From Lutraria lutraria (taxonomy: Eukaryota > Mollusca > Bivalvia > Venerida > Mactridae): 64,000 nucleotides of DNA. A model generated the notes under the pieces. That model was not told the DNA's origin. It ran no database searches and saw nothing but the letters and a program-made list of their open reading frames with translations. The stretch covers positions 33,368,992-33,432,991 of the forward strand of contig OZ026842.1 of assembly GCA_964023205.1 (NCBI GenBank). Reading direction: 5' to 3'. Every line of letters starts with the position of its first letter. Position 1 is the first letter of the stretch. Position numbers and translations under genes: made by a program. This document shows positions 11,901 through 26,900 of the stretch, one piece after another.

Positions 11901-14900
11901 ATTAACATCCTCAATAAATCACTAATTAAATACCACAAATATTCCTATTGAATACATTCCAACAAAAAAGCCAATTTAGGCTTATAATGCAACACTACAC
12001 AACACAATCATTTCTTTATAAATTTAAAACTTTTAATCTTTCATGAGTAAACTGAAACATTCCGACTACAGTATCGTGACTCCGAACAAGTACGGCACAC
12101 ACAAAAACCTCTACATTTCTGACATTTTTATCATAACCGTAGCAACAAAACATTATTAATGTAATAAAAGGTACAGAAACTGGGCTGTATAACAATATAA
12201 ATTACCGTGGTATCTAAATTGGAGTATCAAATTATACCAACAATATAATCTGTGTTTGTACCTAGTTTATACCACTTACAGTCAGCCAGATAGGGTAACA
12301 TTATATACTAGTATTGCTCACACTTTCTTTCAATATACATGCACGCTGTATATTATACTCTACCATTTGATTGGTTGGTTCTGGAATTGATCTTAAAATT
12401 GACCAATGGTAAACCAGCATACTTTAGACAGGTCTCTACATCTGAGTTAATGAGATACCGAACATTTGATTGGTTGGTTCTCATATTGATCTTGAAAATA
12501 AGTTAAAATTGTCTGACCATGTTGTGTACAGTTAAATCTGTGAACAAAGGCCATTCTTGAGAAAGACATAATGTGGCCTTTACAGACAGGTGGACTTAAC
12601 TTAAAGGTCATTTTGATCTAGATTACAATCAATGACATCAATGAATAAAAGAATGTCCTTAATTTACAGCTAGGTCTGCATTTTTTTAAGAGTTGGCCTC
12701 TAACACAGGTTTGATTGTACATGCAAATATTATTAATGATTGTATATACATTTTATTACAATAATTAACTAACCACATGACATTGGTATTTCAAAACCAG
12801 TAGGGCTGTGGATTGTTGGGTAAGTGGCGATCCGATCCAATCCACGATTCAACACTTACGATCCACAAATCGAATCACGAATCTTTTGTTATCAGGTAAC
12901 CCATCTAAAACTTCAAAATTGCAGTCCTGAAGACAGCTAATTTGTTTTTAGGAATAATGAAGTAAATCAATATAAATAGTTCTATGGCTTCAATTTATAT
13001 ATACTCCCTTCCGGTTAATTGATTTACCAGCATCATTATTTAAAGAACCGGTTGGACATCTTGGCAAACAAAGTAGTCCATGATGAGATAATATTCATTC
13101 AGAGAAAAGGGATTTTTAAGAACAAAGAATACACTTTTAACTTGTTAAAAAACAAGATCGCGAACAACGAATCTTAACAATGACGGTTATTCGTACTCGA
13201 TTTTTCAATTTGATTCACGAATACCCGAGTACTCAGATACTCACCACAGCCCTAAAAACCAGACAGAACCACATCTGACCACAACATTTAAATAACACAA
13301 ATCAATGTATACATTATAAATAAATTAAACATTTATTATCATTTAAATGTAACCTTATACTGGAATAAATCAACAAAGAATGTATGACAACAGGTTAGAG
13401 GTAGAATATTTATTTGTATATATGTCTTAATACAACCAATTAGATGTATGTAGTCATTTATTAGGTACGTTTGCGACAGATTTTATTCTACTAATCAACA
13501 TTAGAGTATTTCAGCAATGACCTGGTGAACAGTAACTTGGATACTTTTTACAAAATCATGACCATGAGGATTTCTCCTTAAAAGTGCATTATTTCAAAAA
13601 CGAAGTATATACACTTTGTTGAAGAAAAATACAAGAATGCTTGCTTGTTTGTTTGGGTTCTACAACTTTTAACAGTCAGAGTCATATGAGACGGAAATTT
13701 CACCTAACCACCATTCCTGGGAAGAACCAGTACTAGACTCCCATCCTCTGTAAGCAACTGCCTACTTTCTCACTTATAAAGAGACATAGTCGGTAAGCTG
13801 GGCTTGAACCCACGACATTCTTATCAGTGAGAGGTTACAGAGATTTAAGTCTGTGACCTTAAAAAACATAGTAGCAGCCATTGGACATATTCATTAATAC
13901 CAGGGACCAGCCACATTAATTTTCAGAAGCTCATCACGAGTGGGGAACATTTAAAGATTGGAACATCCTCTGTTGAGGCATAGAAATTTTAGACTATACA
14001 CAAAAGTTATTTTTTCAATATACTTATCTGTAACAGGAATATTGTATGTTTTCATTTATTTTCCTTACTATAATTGTTTGTAATTGTTTTATTATTGTAT
14101 AATTAAGTATATTTAATTCTTACTTGATTCGTCACATTCATAATCATCTTGAACAATAAATTAAACTCCAACTTCATAAAACAACCCTATAAACACTTGA
14201 CTGTTAAAATAAATACTTAGCTAAATGTTGACATTTTTAAACAAAAATGAAATGATCAAAAGTTATAGAATATTTTATTGACCTATCAAATGTAACATAA
14301 TATTTTATTGACCAATCAAAAGTAATAGAATATTTTATCGTCCAATCAAATATAACATAATATTTTATTGACCAATCAAACTGATTCTCAATGAACTGAA
14401 GATGGACTGTATGATATCACATACAGTATATAAGAATTTTGAATAACAGTTAACATGTATAACACATGACACATTGTGCAATGATTACTGTATGCAGTAA
14501 TTAACTTAGTAATTAGCCGAGTTACTAAGTACAGAGTGACCTCAAGGATGACACAGAAGATCTTAGAAAGTACAGAGCAACCTCTCTAAAGCAACATCCT
14601 TTCAGATTGGCATAATTTTGTTGTTGTTGCTGTTGAGAGGTTGTTTCTATAGAGAGGTTAAATTAATAGTTAAATCATGCAGTGGGAAAAAATCAAACTG
14701 TTGTTGCAGTGAGGTTGTTGCTCAAGAGAGGGCTGCTCCAGAGAGGTTGTACTGTACAGTTAAACCACACATTGCAATCACTTCAATATTAACACCACCT
14801 CAATGTAACAACCACTTGACTTTTGGATCACTTGGAGAGACAGAGTTGGCCTTTGTTTTGAGGTTCACTGGTTTATTGCATCAGTACATATAAAGGGCGA

Positions 14901-17900
14901 AAACTGTTCACATGTGGTCTCCATTCACTGGGGATCCCAAGTATTCACAGGGGGTACTAGATTTAAGAAAAACAGCGAGTTCTCAATCAAGGAGTGTCAA
15001 TGAAACTGTATCCAAAACATAGATTTATTATATATACAAAGTTTACCTCATCCATTACAAAATTGAGTTATTCCAAATATGTTAATATGATATGGTATGG
15101 CCTTTCGGGATGTAGGATGTAGGCACGTAATGAGTCAATGAACTGGACATTTTCATTTTGTTCATTATATATACACTGTATGTCAAGAAAATTGAAAACA
15201 AATTTTAAACAATCTGATCATTTTACCCAAATTACATTTAGTACCAATAAAAGTAAACACTGGATTTCAAATTTTCTATATGTTTGTTATTTAACATGAA
15301 GTAAGCCAGCAAAAAATGGTCAGTATTCTACGTTTTTGCTCAACTACTGAAAACATAGGGAAAGGTGAATGACTTAGTGCTGTCAAAACCAAATAATGTA
15401 TAGTATCAAGGCATACAATGAAAAAGTCTATTTATTTTTACTACAACAAATGAACCTTGTTTAGTCCATAAAGCAAACTTAATAGGCTCAGCAGATTAAT
15501 CTCCCTTTATTAGCATGACTGCAAATTAATAACTAAAATCATAAAAGCTTGGTAGATTTATACCACAATTCCAATTCTTATAAAAAGTTAGTAAAGCATA
15601 ACTTACAATCTAACAAAGACTCACTGAAGTTAGTATTAATTACAACACAAACATCGCTATGCTGACTACAATAATAAGGTAACAAGGTCTTCTGTCACTC
15701 ACAGTTCTTTGATTCCGGGAATCTGTTAAATATCTATGGTGACATCCTGATACAATTTGCCACCTATCAATTCTCAACCATCAAACTACATACTAGCCCT
15801 ACTCATTCAGCTTTCATAAAAGAATTCCGAAAAGCCATCATCTCAGCTTGAGTAGGGCGGGCCCAAGTCAAAACATTACCAACCTCATTTCAATTTAAGG
15901 GGTTACAATTAAACCTGGAATGACTGTTCTAGAAACATTTCAGGAGGAGCTTCTCAATATATCAGATTCTGACACAAATCTTAAAATCAAAGCAGTTTAT
16001 TACAAGAATGTTGTCAAAGAAGTTAACAAGCTTCATCCTCACCTTCACAGACATATGATATATATTAGGCAATCCTTAAAAAATATTTTGTTTATGATAA
16101 CGTTACTTTCTTGCCAAAAAAGACCCCTAAACCACTTTTATCAGCCTCTCATGTAAAAAAATCAATAAACATATAGCATTCTAACATGTATTTTGGGTTC
16201 AATATAAAAAATAAATTGTGAAAGAAATATTTCCTATCTACCTACCCACAGAAAAATTTCAATTCCTTGGGTAAGGTAACATTTTTTATATGGTGGCCTT
16301 ATAAGTTACATGTGGGACTTGTATATTCTGTTGTACATAGGAAGTGTGAAAGTTTTAAATAAGTGAACATATTACAAACATATACTAACTGTATAGGGCT
16401 TGAACCGTCTAATTACTAAAGTCGAAACAAAAGAGTCTGAAAGACAAAAACAATAACTCATCTTTCCAGAGATTAATTACAGAAGCACCTGGTAGGATAA
16501 ATATTTCATTGTGTCCATCTCACAAAAGACAACAGACTGTAACACTGTCACATCATGAATGAAAACCAGACAATAGCTGACAAACACAATTATTACAACT
16601 AATTTATTAACTGTAAACATTTTCTACATTCATACACCAAGGCACAAGATAGCAAATATAATCAAGATTACTAAGAAGTAAGCCAAGATAACTGGTGAGT
16701 CCAAACAATCCATCTGACAAAAAAAGGACTTTAAATCTCCTAAATGCTTAAAAATATTACTCTCTCACTAGATGACAGATAACTTTACATAGACTGATAT
16801 AAAAGACACAACAAGAAGACAATTATAATGCTGAAAGAACAAACCACTATTTTGATATACTAACTATAAACTCTTCTTTGCTATATGATCAATAAACCGC
16901 TTTTTGCAAAACAAAATATATGATCAATAAACCCCTTTTGTCATATAATTAATACCCCCTTACCATATAATCTATTACACCCTTTGTCATATACATGTAA
17001 TCAACAAACCCCTTTTGCCATATATGATCAATAAACCCCTTTTGCCATATATAATCAATAAACCCCTTTTGCCATATATAATCAATAAACCCGCTTTGCC
17101 ATATATAATCAATAAACCCCTTTTGCCATATAAACATTTCTTGCTGTATAATCAATAAACTCTTTTTTTGCAATATAATATTTATAAACCCCTTTTTCCC
17201 TATTAATCTATTTATGATAAAAACTCAGTCCTTCATCTAAAATTGCAATGTTAATCATGGCTCCAGCTGAGCAATAGTACCTGAAAAAATCTCTTTGAAT
17301 TTGAAACATATGATATGACAGTTTAACAACCGGACTATCTTGTCATGAGTTGTGAACAATATTTACAACCAAGTGTCATTTTAATGAAAGATTACCAAGG
17401 GTTATCTATCTTGATAAGAAAATATCAAAGCAGTGCAAGATCAGAGTTGAGGGTTGGGTGTGTGTAACTATGATGACGGAGCAATCATGATAAATGATCA
17501 TACAAGTCAAATTGAATAAACAGAATCTCTAGTTATCTAAAATTCTACTCAGAAATTACAAAGAGAAAATAATTGGAAGTAATTTTCACAGGTGGGTAAT
17601 TATCACTGAAGCACCTAGCTCCTTTCATTCAAAATCTCTAGATAGACAGAAATATTCTGCGAAAACAATCATAACATTTTATTACAGCTACCAACTGTTT
17701 TAGACTTACTATCATGATGTGAAATTTGTCTGATAAAACTTTAATTGCTCTTTTTGGCACAGTTAGGACAGATAAACAACACTCACCTTCTGTCAAAAAA
17801 ATATTACATACCAACTACACTAAGTATAATGGGCATTTACATGGCAGTTATACGAAAATTAAAAACATAATGACTCTAAGTTAAACCTCACAAGTATTGT

Positions 17901-20900
17901 TGATAAATTTGCACTGACCATAAGTTGCTGATAAGCCAGCATGTCTGTGTGTGAGAAAAACTTGGATAGGCAAGTGCTTGTTGATTTTTTATGGGTTTTT
18001 TTTATATAAAACTATTAAAAGTCGTTTTTACTGACTAGAACATTTCAGAACTCAGAACCCAGTGAAATTGCACATGTATGTCTATGACAAAATTCTAAGA
18101 TACTGAAAATAATAAAAAAGTAGTGACCTTGAATTATACAAGTTCTGCCGCAGTTATAGAACAGAACAGAACAGAACTATTATTAGAGACTTGTACAATG
18201 TACATCGTCGAAACAAAACAAATATACAATACAAAAAAAACATGTCATGTGATAGGTTGAAAAGGCACATGAATGAGAAATCATATTTAACAATATATAC
18301 TAGTAATCTATTTTAGAAAAAATATATATGTACGTAAGTTGTGCTAAGAGGGTGAACATATAATCAATTAAGAGTATTTAACATGGAAGTTCTAAGAGAT
18401 AAAGCTTGTTTTATAAATCTAGCAGTTATACAAGAGTTATCAGAGAAACCATTGAAATGAAACCATCTCCACTAAACTTGAGGAAGTTTCAGAATTCTCC
18501 ACATTAAAACTAGTTAATTCATTTTACCAGCAGGAATGCTTACTGACACTGTTTGTAATATTCACTGTCCCTTCACTGCTGTGAGTTTGAACCCCGTCAG
18601 GGACCAAATATTACACAAGAGGTTGCTAGCAAGCTACCTTACACTATTTTGGTGGAATGTACCATGATATATGCCTGGGGGTTCCTTCATCATAAATGCT
18701 ATAAGTCGTCAAATGACACTGATTGTTGGTACTATTGTAAGCCCTGAGTGAAAAAATAATTGAAAAGACATAAAACAACAATTCATGTGAATTCAACAGG
18801 TTTTCTTCAAAGATTTAGTGATATATTACATAATACCTCTAGGAGGATCATTAAAACTATATTTAGGACAGGTAAGTATGCTGATTGCTGGCAAATCACT
18901 TACTTTCCAATCAGTTTATTCTATTACCATAAGGCACTAATATATGTTAGAAGGTAGAGTCACACCTGTAAACAAAGGCCATCCTTGGGAATCACAAATT
19001 ATGCCTTTATTGACTGATCTATGGTGACCTTTTTTCAGAAGTTGTTTTGTTCCAAATAATCAATAACAGTTCTTAAATGTGTGGACTTTATTCACAGGGT
19101 GGCCTTTATTTGGAGGAAGCCACTAACACAGGTTTCACTGTACTCTAATTACAATTCATACACTCAACTTTTTCGGTAGAATATAAATATTTAATAAATT
19201 CATAAAAGAACAGAAGATTTTTTTATTTTAAGAAACAAAACTTGGAACATTAAAAGGTTTACTTACAATCACCAGATATTTTATACTCATGGCCAAATTA
19301 CAGCTAAAATGTACTGCACAAAATTCGATCATTATTTGAAAATAACAATGCCAGTTTCAATACCAAAGTAAAAAAATACGACTCAAAATCACTATTTACA
19401 AATTCATACTACTATATTATAATCATTATTCATTCATTACTAAGCTGATCACCAATAAAACTGTACACAATTAAAATTCAACCTTAATTTTTGTTCAATT
19501 AGCAAATTAGCAAATCTAATATCCATGCTCTAGACTACACTATACCAATAAGGTATAAAATATTCATGCATTGTGTAATGTAGTACATTATTTGCATGTT
19601 ATAGAATTAAAACATATGAGAGCTAAATATCATTTAAATAATTACCGTATACTAATTACTACAAAGCAATTATAAAATATATAACATGCTGAAAAAAAAC
19701 TTTCCAATACATAACAAACTAATTTCCTTCTACATAATTATGCAAGGTAGATTTTCCTCCATAAGTGGAGATCTTAAGTTGCCAGCTCCTTGTGGAAGCA
19801 TAAGTTAGTACAAGTTAGGATCCAGTCCAAGAAAGCTGATGAGGTGAACTGGCCACTGACCCTACTTCTCATGATGAACCATGACAAGAGAAAATATTTC
19901 CTTAACTTAGTAAATCACCGTACAAGACCTGCTCAGACTCAAGGTTTAGTCCTTTTTCAGCTTCAGCAAATTTTGGAAGAAATACAAAACAAGAGGGCCA
20001 TGATGGTCCTGAGATCGCTCACCAGTTAAAAGAACCTCTGTATAAGAGTCATTACAATGGATTAAGGTCTCACTAAGTTATTTAGGGTAGCCCCTTAGTT
20101 TATCAATAGGGGACATAATTATATCTATATGTGAAGATCAACCTCCAAACCAAGTCTAAAGACCTAAGGTCAAATTGCTCACTTATAGTTTGAATACCAA
20201 AGAACTGAAAGACTGACACATGAGCCAACCAATCTACCGGTACCCCAATTTCTTTGAGGGTGGGAAGTGTGCATTACGCGAGCTTTATAAGAGAGCCCTT
20301 CAAACACTAAATATCACAAATATATAAATCTTGTCAATTCAAGACATTTTATCGAACAGAAAGTATATTATATGCTAGGATAAGAATAAAGTTTTGTAAA
20401 AATACTCATTAAAAATAAAGCTGAGGTAAAGTAAAACTACCTAAGTTTTTAAAGTTATTTGATGTATCTAAAGTCAAAACATGGGTACTATAACGCTTTT
20501 TAATCAGGTGTTTGTGTAACTTCAATGCCCCTGAAAGCGCAAATGGATAGGTGACCTTTGACCTATTGATAGACCTTATCAACAGGGGTCATCTATCTAT
20601 GTGACCAACCTTCAAACCAAGTCAAGACCTAATGGCCTAAACAGTCGAATTGGCCCTACAAGGTTTGATTACCAACGAAACTGAAAGACAGACATGAGCC
20701 ATCCAACATACCGGTACCCCCTTTTCTTCGAAGAGGGGGCATAACTATCGGTAGAACTTGAAAAAAGAATCCTACAATTACAAAAATATGACGAAAACAC
20801 AAAAACAAATCTTGTCTGAATTTTGCCTAAATTGTTCCATAATAAGCCAATTTTCAGCATCTCAGCCATTATTCAGACAAAAATGTCCGAGTCTTAAGTC

Positions 20901-23900
20901 TGAATTTTAACCGAACAGTGTTGTCAGATGAGATTCAGAAATGCATAAAAGACTGAATTTTTCAGAATTTGTGCCACAGACATATTTCAGCATTTGTATT
21001 CTCACAGTATCAGCACACATTCTGCAATAATTATGGTGCAGACTGTATTTAGACAATTTTCAGTAAAAATTTAGCTTGATTCAGATCAAAATCAGACCAC
21101 ACTTTTCATGAGGGCTGAACCAACGTACATGTATAACAATGTCATTACCTGTTTTAAGAATTCCAACATAGTCTTATCAACTAAGTCAGCACTGTTAGCA
21201 GCAAGCTCAAACAAAGCAGAAATCATCCCATTCATGTTGGTATCCATACGAGCATGCTGCTTTAACATTTGTTTTAAATGACGTTCTCGGCGCTCACGTT
21301 TTTTGTTGTAACTCGTCATCTTTGACTGTTTCACACGTTTTAAAGGAACTAGGTCAGACCCAATAACTGGCCCTGCGACCAATTTACTAATTGAAAATTC
21401 ACTAGCGTCAGCAAACGCCATTTTATTCTTCATTTTTTTCAAATCTCAATGATAAATGTCTAAGTAATTAATCCAATTTTTATCAAACTAACAATTCCAG
21501 TAACTGCTTTTTTCAGTCATTAAACTCACTATAAGAACAAAACACGCCTCAGAAAAATCAGCACACTCGGCTAGTATTCCAAGATCTTCTAGTAAGAGTG
21601 GATACATGAAAGCTAAGTACTTAGGACATAAAACGAGGCATCTTCCAGGTCTGTCACGAGGCATAAAACCATCAAATGTCAGTTACAGGGAATCAGCATT
21701 CAATGAATAATTTAAATTAATTACTCTACCGAATCACAGGACTTTAGTTTAATTCCATGACTATCAATACTAAACTCCATGGTAACATGAATCTCTGAGA
21801 AAACTATTATGTATTTCTCATTTTATCATTCATATATTTTCCTATACATTTCCTATACCTGCATTATAAAATTTTATAATAAAACTGGCAAGCTCCATCC
21901 AGGTTTTTAGAAGGCAGAAAGTAAAACCCAGCTTTATCATTATTAGACAAATCTTGTAATCTCAACGAATGAATAACATTTCATCTTTCCATGAAATCTA
22001 CTTTTTTAGTAAATTTAAATATCACTTTCAAAAGTGCACCAACCAGAGTAAACGAAACAATACAAGTATATCAGTTAATTCACACAAAACAAGTATCAGT
22101 GTATCTCCTCACTTTCTCGTGCTTTATCCAAATGTACCATCTTCTCTCATTCATAACACTGCACACAAAAAACACACCCTTGTTTCTTTGCCAATCTCTT
22201 CACAGGTTACGATTTACCTACACAATCCTATCCTGTCATTTTCATGTCTTTTTTTCAAATGTAACACAGAAAGCTCATTGTAACAATCAGGAGGTACTCT
22301 TCATTTCTGAAAACATGTTTGGTCAACATAGTTGCTACTCTCTTTTGTGAAATTAGAGAAGGTGGGTGGTAACCACAGAGAAATTCCAGCTAGATAAAGT
22401 ATTTTCTTTTTTGTTATATATGTGTAGAGGTTGTCATGAAACTCCATCAATTTTTTTTCCACTAAAAGCAATAAATCTTATTATTTTATAAGAAATAATC
22501 TGATAAGTATGGCTCCTGGAAAGTTTGATACAAATTTCATGAACAATGTATGTTATTCAGTTTAATCTTTTTTCATTGTAAACAAAACTTACATGCTGAC
22601 ATGATAAACTAATAAATATGAAAGACCTGGCTCATGTTTCATATAAACTCACACTATCTAAAAGTAAAGCCAAAATTTGATCGAGAGCACGATTTAGTGA
22701 CAAAACATAAACAATTTCAAATTTACAAAAAGCCCTATTATAATGAAACTGGATGTTTCAGATCAAGACCAGTCTCAAACTAGCCACTGGTCAAGGAAAA
22801 GCTCAATAACAATCAATTGTGCGCCTGTATATACTTATAGCATAATTATTATATAACTAGATTGTGAAGTTACCATTCGGGGGGGGGGGGGGGCTTCTGG
22901 TTCCTTTCTTTTGCAGATATCCAAATAAAGACAGAAACCAGCCATGAGTATGAAAGAAATTAAACATTTAATCCAATATCCAGTATTACATAAAGGTACT
23001 AACCCATAGATAAGTAATTTTACCAAAAATAAAGGTGGTAACTTAGCAATTTTGTTAAGTATATACTATAATTATATTCACTACTAACAATATAGTGAGA
23101 TCGTATAAATCACTACCATATCTTCATAATATGAGAGAATTGAAAATCTCAATCTAATATTTGAATAAGGAACCATTTCTTATATCAATTAAGAATAATC
23201 AATATTAGAAAAATGGTAGGACTTCGAAATTTTCTCCTCAGAAAGCAGATTTTATTTCCACATTAATCGATTAGTCTGCAACATTACAGACAGTGGAATA
23301 TCTAATGGATTAGAGACAAAAAATTAAACAAGTTTCCGACTATTTTAGCCGATGACAGTCAGCAAAGGAAAGGACAATAAAACAGAAATATCTAATAAAT
23401 GTAGTCAAGAGTGGTTAAATACAGTAATCACATGTACAGTCAAACCTGTGAACATAAAGGCTACCACAGGGAGATATTAATAACTTTAAGCACAGGTGTA
23501 GTTCATAAAGTGGTTAATCTGGTCCACTGTATCAATATATGAGTGCTAGATATTAAAGAGTACATGGCCAATACAAACGTGATGGCATTTATTCAAAGGT
23601 GACCTATAGTTTCACTGTAACAAAATAAAGCTGACTAAGATTTCTGTTTAATGAATCCACTACTAAGGTTGCTGTCGACAGTTTGTAAGTAAGTAAGTAA
23701 CCACTTTATCTAGAGAGGCGACACAGTTGAACATACCCTGTTCCCTATGAGCCTAACATTGCACTTTGTATTTTTGAGTTGATTAAAAACCTTGAAAAAC
23801 ATTTCAAATAAAATCTCTCATTTCTTCTAAAGATCAGTTGAATTTTGCACAACAAAAAATTTCCGGAAGAATGATTTCTCAGAAGAATATGGAAAGGAAA

Positions 23901-26900
23901 ATATCTTTTTATTTGTGCTTAAAATAACAGAAAGAAATGTCAACCACTTTAAGATGATTCTCAAGTTTGTGATCAGGAATGATATCACCCACCTTGTACA
24001 AGTCTCGTGTTCCATGATTCAATCATGTTTGACTTCATTCTTTTTATGCAGTTACAATATCATAACATTAAGTATTGTAACGATCACATGCTAAGAATTC
24101 AGACCACATAAACTTGACATTGTCATTATTACATACTTAAAAAGGCGATCCTTATAAAGTCACTTTTTTGCAGAACAAGTGGATCGACCCTCTTAAATCA
24201 GTTGACATATAAGTCTTCCTCTTCCCTGATATTTTATGTTGTTTTTCTACATATTTTTTCAACAACAAAAAATCCAATTCCTTCCAAGCACCCAAACTGA
24301 TATCAAATGGGTGGAGAGATAGAAAAAACCTGTACAGGTCAAGGCTTTCAATGACTAATGGATAGTTTTAGGTGTGACATCAATAAACAAGGATATTGTT
24401 AAATTTAGAAGAACACTTTATCAATATCTAATAAGGAAGATAAAAAAAGGATATTTCAATGACATAGTTTAGTCAATTGTGTAAGGAAATACAATACTGT
24501 CATACAATACTGTCACAAGTCAATGTCTGATTATGGCTATTGTGATGTTAAATACTGTCATTAAGAAAATTAAAACTCTAGTCATTGACTGTACACTACA
24601 TGAATATTAGTCCTTGATAATATTGTTCTATATATAAATATCACTAAACAAACCATTATCATCATTGACTGCAACAAGTAAGCAACTGTAAAAGGACAAC
24701 AACCTTGAGATTTTTATAGCATTGTTTTACAACACCAGTTATGACCTCTGCAGGGTTCAAATATACTACACCCAGGTTACATAATGCCCCACAAATAAGA
24801 CATCAAACTACAGCATTTCCAGCAATACAGTCTATAATACTAAAACAATTAAGCACAGCAGATCTCAATGGATGTTGGCTGGATCCCAAAGTCTAACAAG
24901 TTGTGTACACGGAACCGAAAAATCAATCAAATCATTCTTTAACCTCACAGCACAAATAATGCAACTATTACATGGAAATACTGAAGGAAATTAATCTATT
25001 AATCTCCTATGTTAACCATTTTTATCATATTGAATGCAACAAAACCTGTTAATTGATGGGAAATATCAATCGATATAATTGTGTGTAGCAACTTAACAAT
25101 TCTTTTGATGACTGTGTGATTACATATTGTATATAATTCATATTATTGATGTATTAGTTATCATATCTGTAATAGTATAGTTATGACACAATGCTGTAAA
25201 TGGCAATACAATCATATGACTTTCACTATTTTTATCAATTATACCCTGTTTAAACAGCCACCTGTGAATAGAGATCATCTGGTTTCAGTATTGGTTTATT
25301 ATCGGGAACCAAACTTGTTCCTCTACTTCACATATGACCAAACACTCCAAGCTGGTACCCAGACAGGTACTCATCATGGCTACAATCGTAAGTAGTTTAA
25401 ATCAAAGTACTGAAAGTACTCATGGAAACTGAACTCACATATACTTGCACAGCAACATGGGACAGGAACTACATTTGTAGTTTAACAAGTGCATGGTAAA
25501 TGTAGAAAACTGTAGTACTTTGGTCCGTTTGGTCGCCGAGCGAGTGACGGCTATCGTTTAAATTCGAAAAATTAGGAAGCAATTTCAGATGGGGGGGGGC
25601 GGTAATTTTAGATTTTGTCTGACAACAAAAGGGGGACAGTTATAGCCCTTAATTTCCATTACAGCCTTAATTAGCCCCCCGCGTGGTTCCTACGACCCTG
25701 CAAGCAGTATTCATACAGGAATATTCAAACATATCAGCTGATATTGAATTAATGCCATATGCATAAGAAACCCCCCACAGCTAACTGATGTATCTTTCTA
25801 AGTCAAATTTACCAAATCAATTATTAACCTAATTGGATTATAATACACAAGAGAGAATACCTCTGGATATAAATTGACATCACTTAATGTAGCATACATT
25901 ATTACGTCTGCACAATTCTGGCCTGACAAAATGTGAGCATATTCTTGCGCATTACTCACAGAGTCTGCAAATATCTGCTCAGTCAACTTACTGTCTTTAA
26001 ATATTGATTGACTTATTTTTAATACAAAGCTATAGAGTATAATGTACAGCCTACAACAAGTGGGTGGGGTATTACACAAGGGATTTGCACAAGTATTAAT
26101 CAGCACATGTATAGAGACTGACAGTTTTACCTCTATTTGAAAGTTACATACAGAATCATTCAAAGATATTTTTTTCAGCAAACTTCAAAATATTTGGTCT
26201 CCATCCATTTTTTCTCGCAGATAAAATCATTTTCATCAGTCTCCAAACAAACATTTCAGTGAAAAAAGTTGAAACTAGGATTTCTTTGGCCTAAAGCAAC
26301 CAAATATCATCAAAACAATATGCGGGTGTCATTTAGGGGGTGGGATAACTTGACATAAAAAAACTGTGTGTTATTTTATTAACACAAATTCAGAAGTTCT
26401 TTAAAATAAATTTCCAAGTTTTTGGTATCACCCGCTAACATAAGATATTCGAAAACTCACATGATGTGAACATGCACATAATATCAGTAACAGATGTTGA
26501 TATACCATACTACACCAATACAAGATCCAGTCATGGAATTACATCATCAAACAAGCATGGTACCATGAGCATGACTCATCAATTATTTCACAATAAAAAA
26601 GTGAGATAAAAACCAGACTTAAATCAATGTTAAATTATGTATTCAACACTAACATGTTACAAACATATCTGTTCAATATTGTATGAAAAAATGATAAAAT
26701 GACGTAACTGTAAACTTATGATGAGGCCTAAATAAGAATTGTTTGGTTTCCGGATAACAAACCAATCAATTTTTGCACCAACCTTAAAGTTTCAAACTGC
26801 AAAATCTAAAGTACACAAGCATAGGAGGCCAAATCCTACATCCAAAATATGAAAGGCATGTTTAAAAACAGTTTGCCAATCTATCTATCATATTTATTTG

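Larger units (their letters stand above)
21434..25397. other. DOCK intron 1, unremarkable apart from a MITE and a G15 run
   Basis: It holds the family-A MITE at 23437-23617, a G15 run at 22879-22893 and a short (AAGT)n run near 23685. No exon is supported. Confidence 0.5.

Noticed and set aside
15920..16156. 78-codon plus-strand frame with moderately protein-like composition
   Set aside because: No recognisable family, no splice sites in phase and no homologous copy in the window.
16949..17173. Repetitive minus-strand frame with IWQKGFIDY units
   Set aside because: Translation of the 27-bp minisatellite.
25798..26181. 127-codon minus-strand frame
   Set aside because: No domain, signal or splice partner; a frame of this length is expected about once by chance in this much AT-rich sequence.
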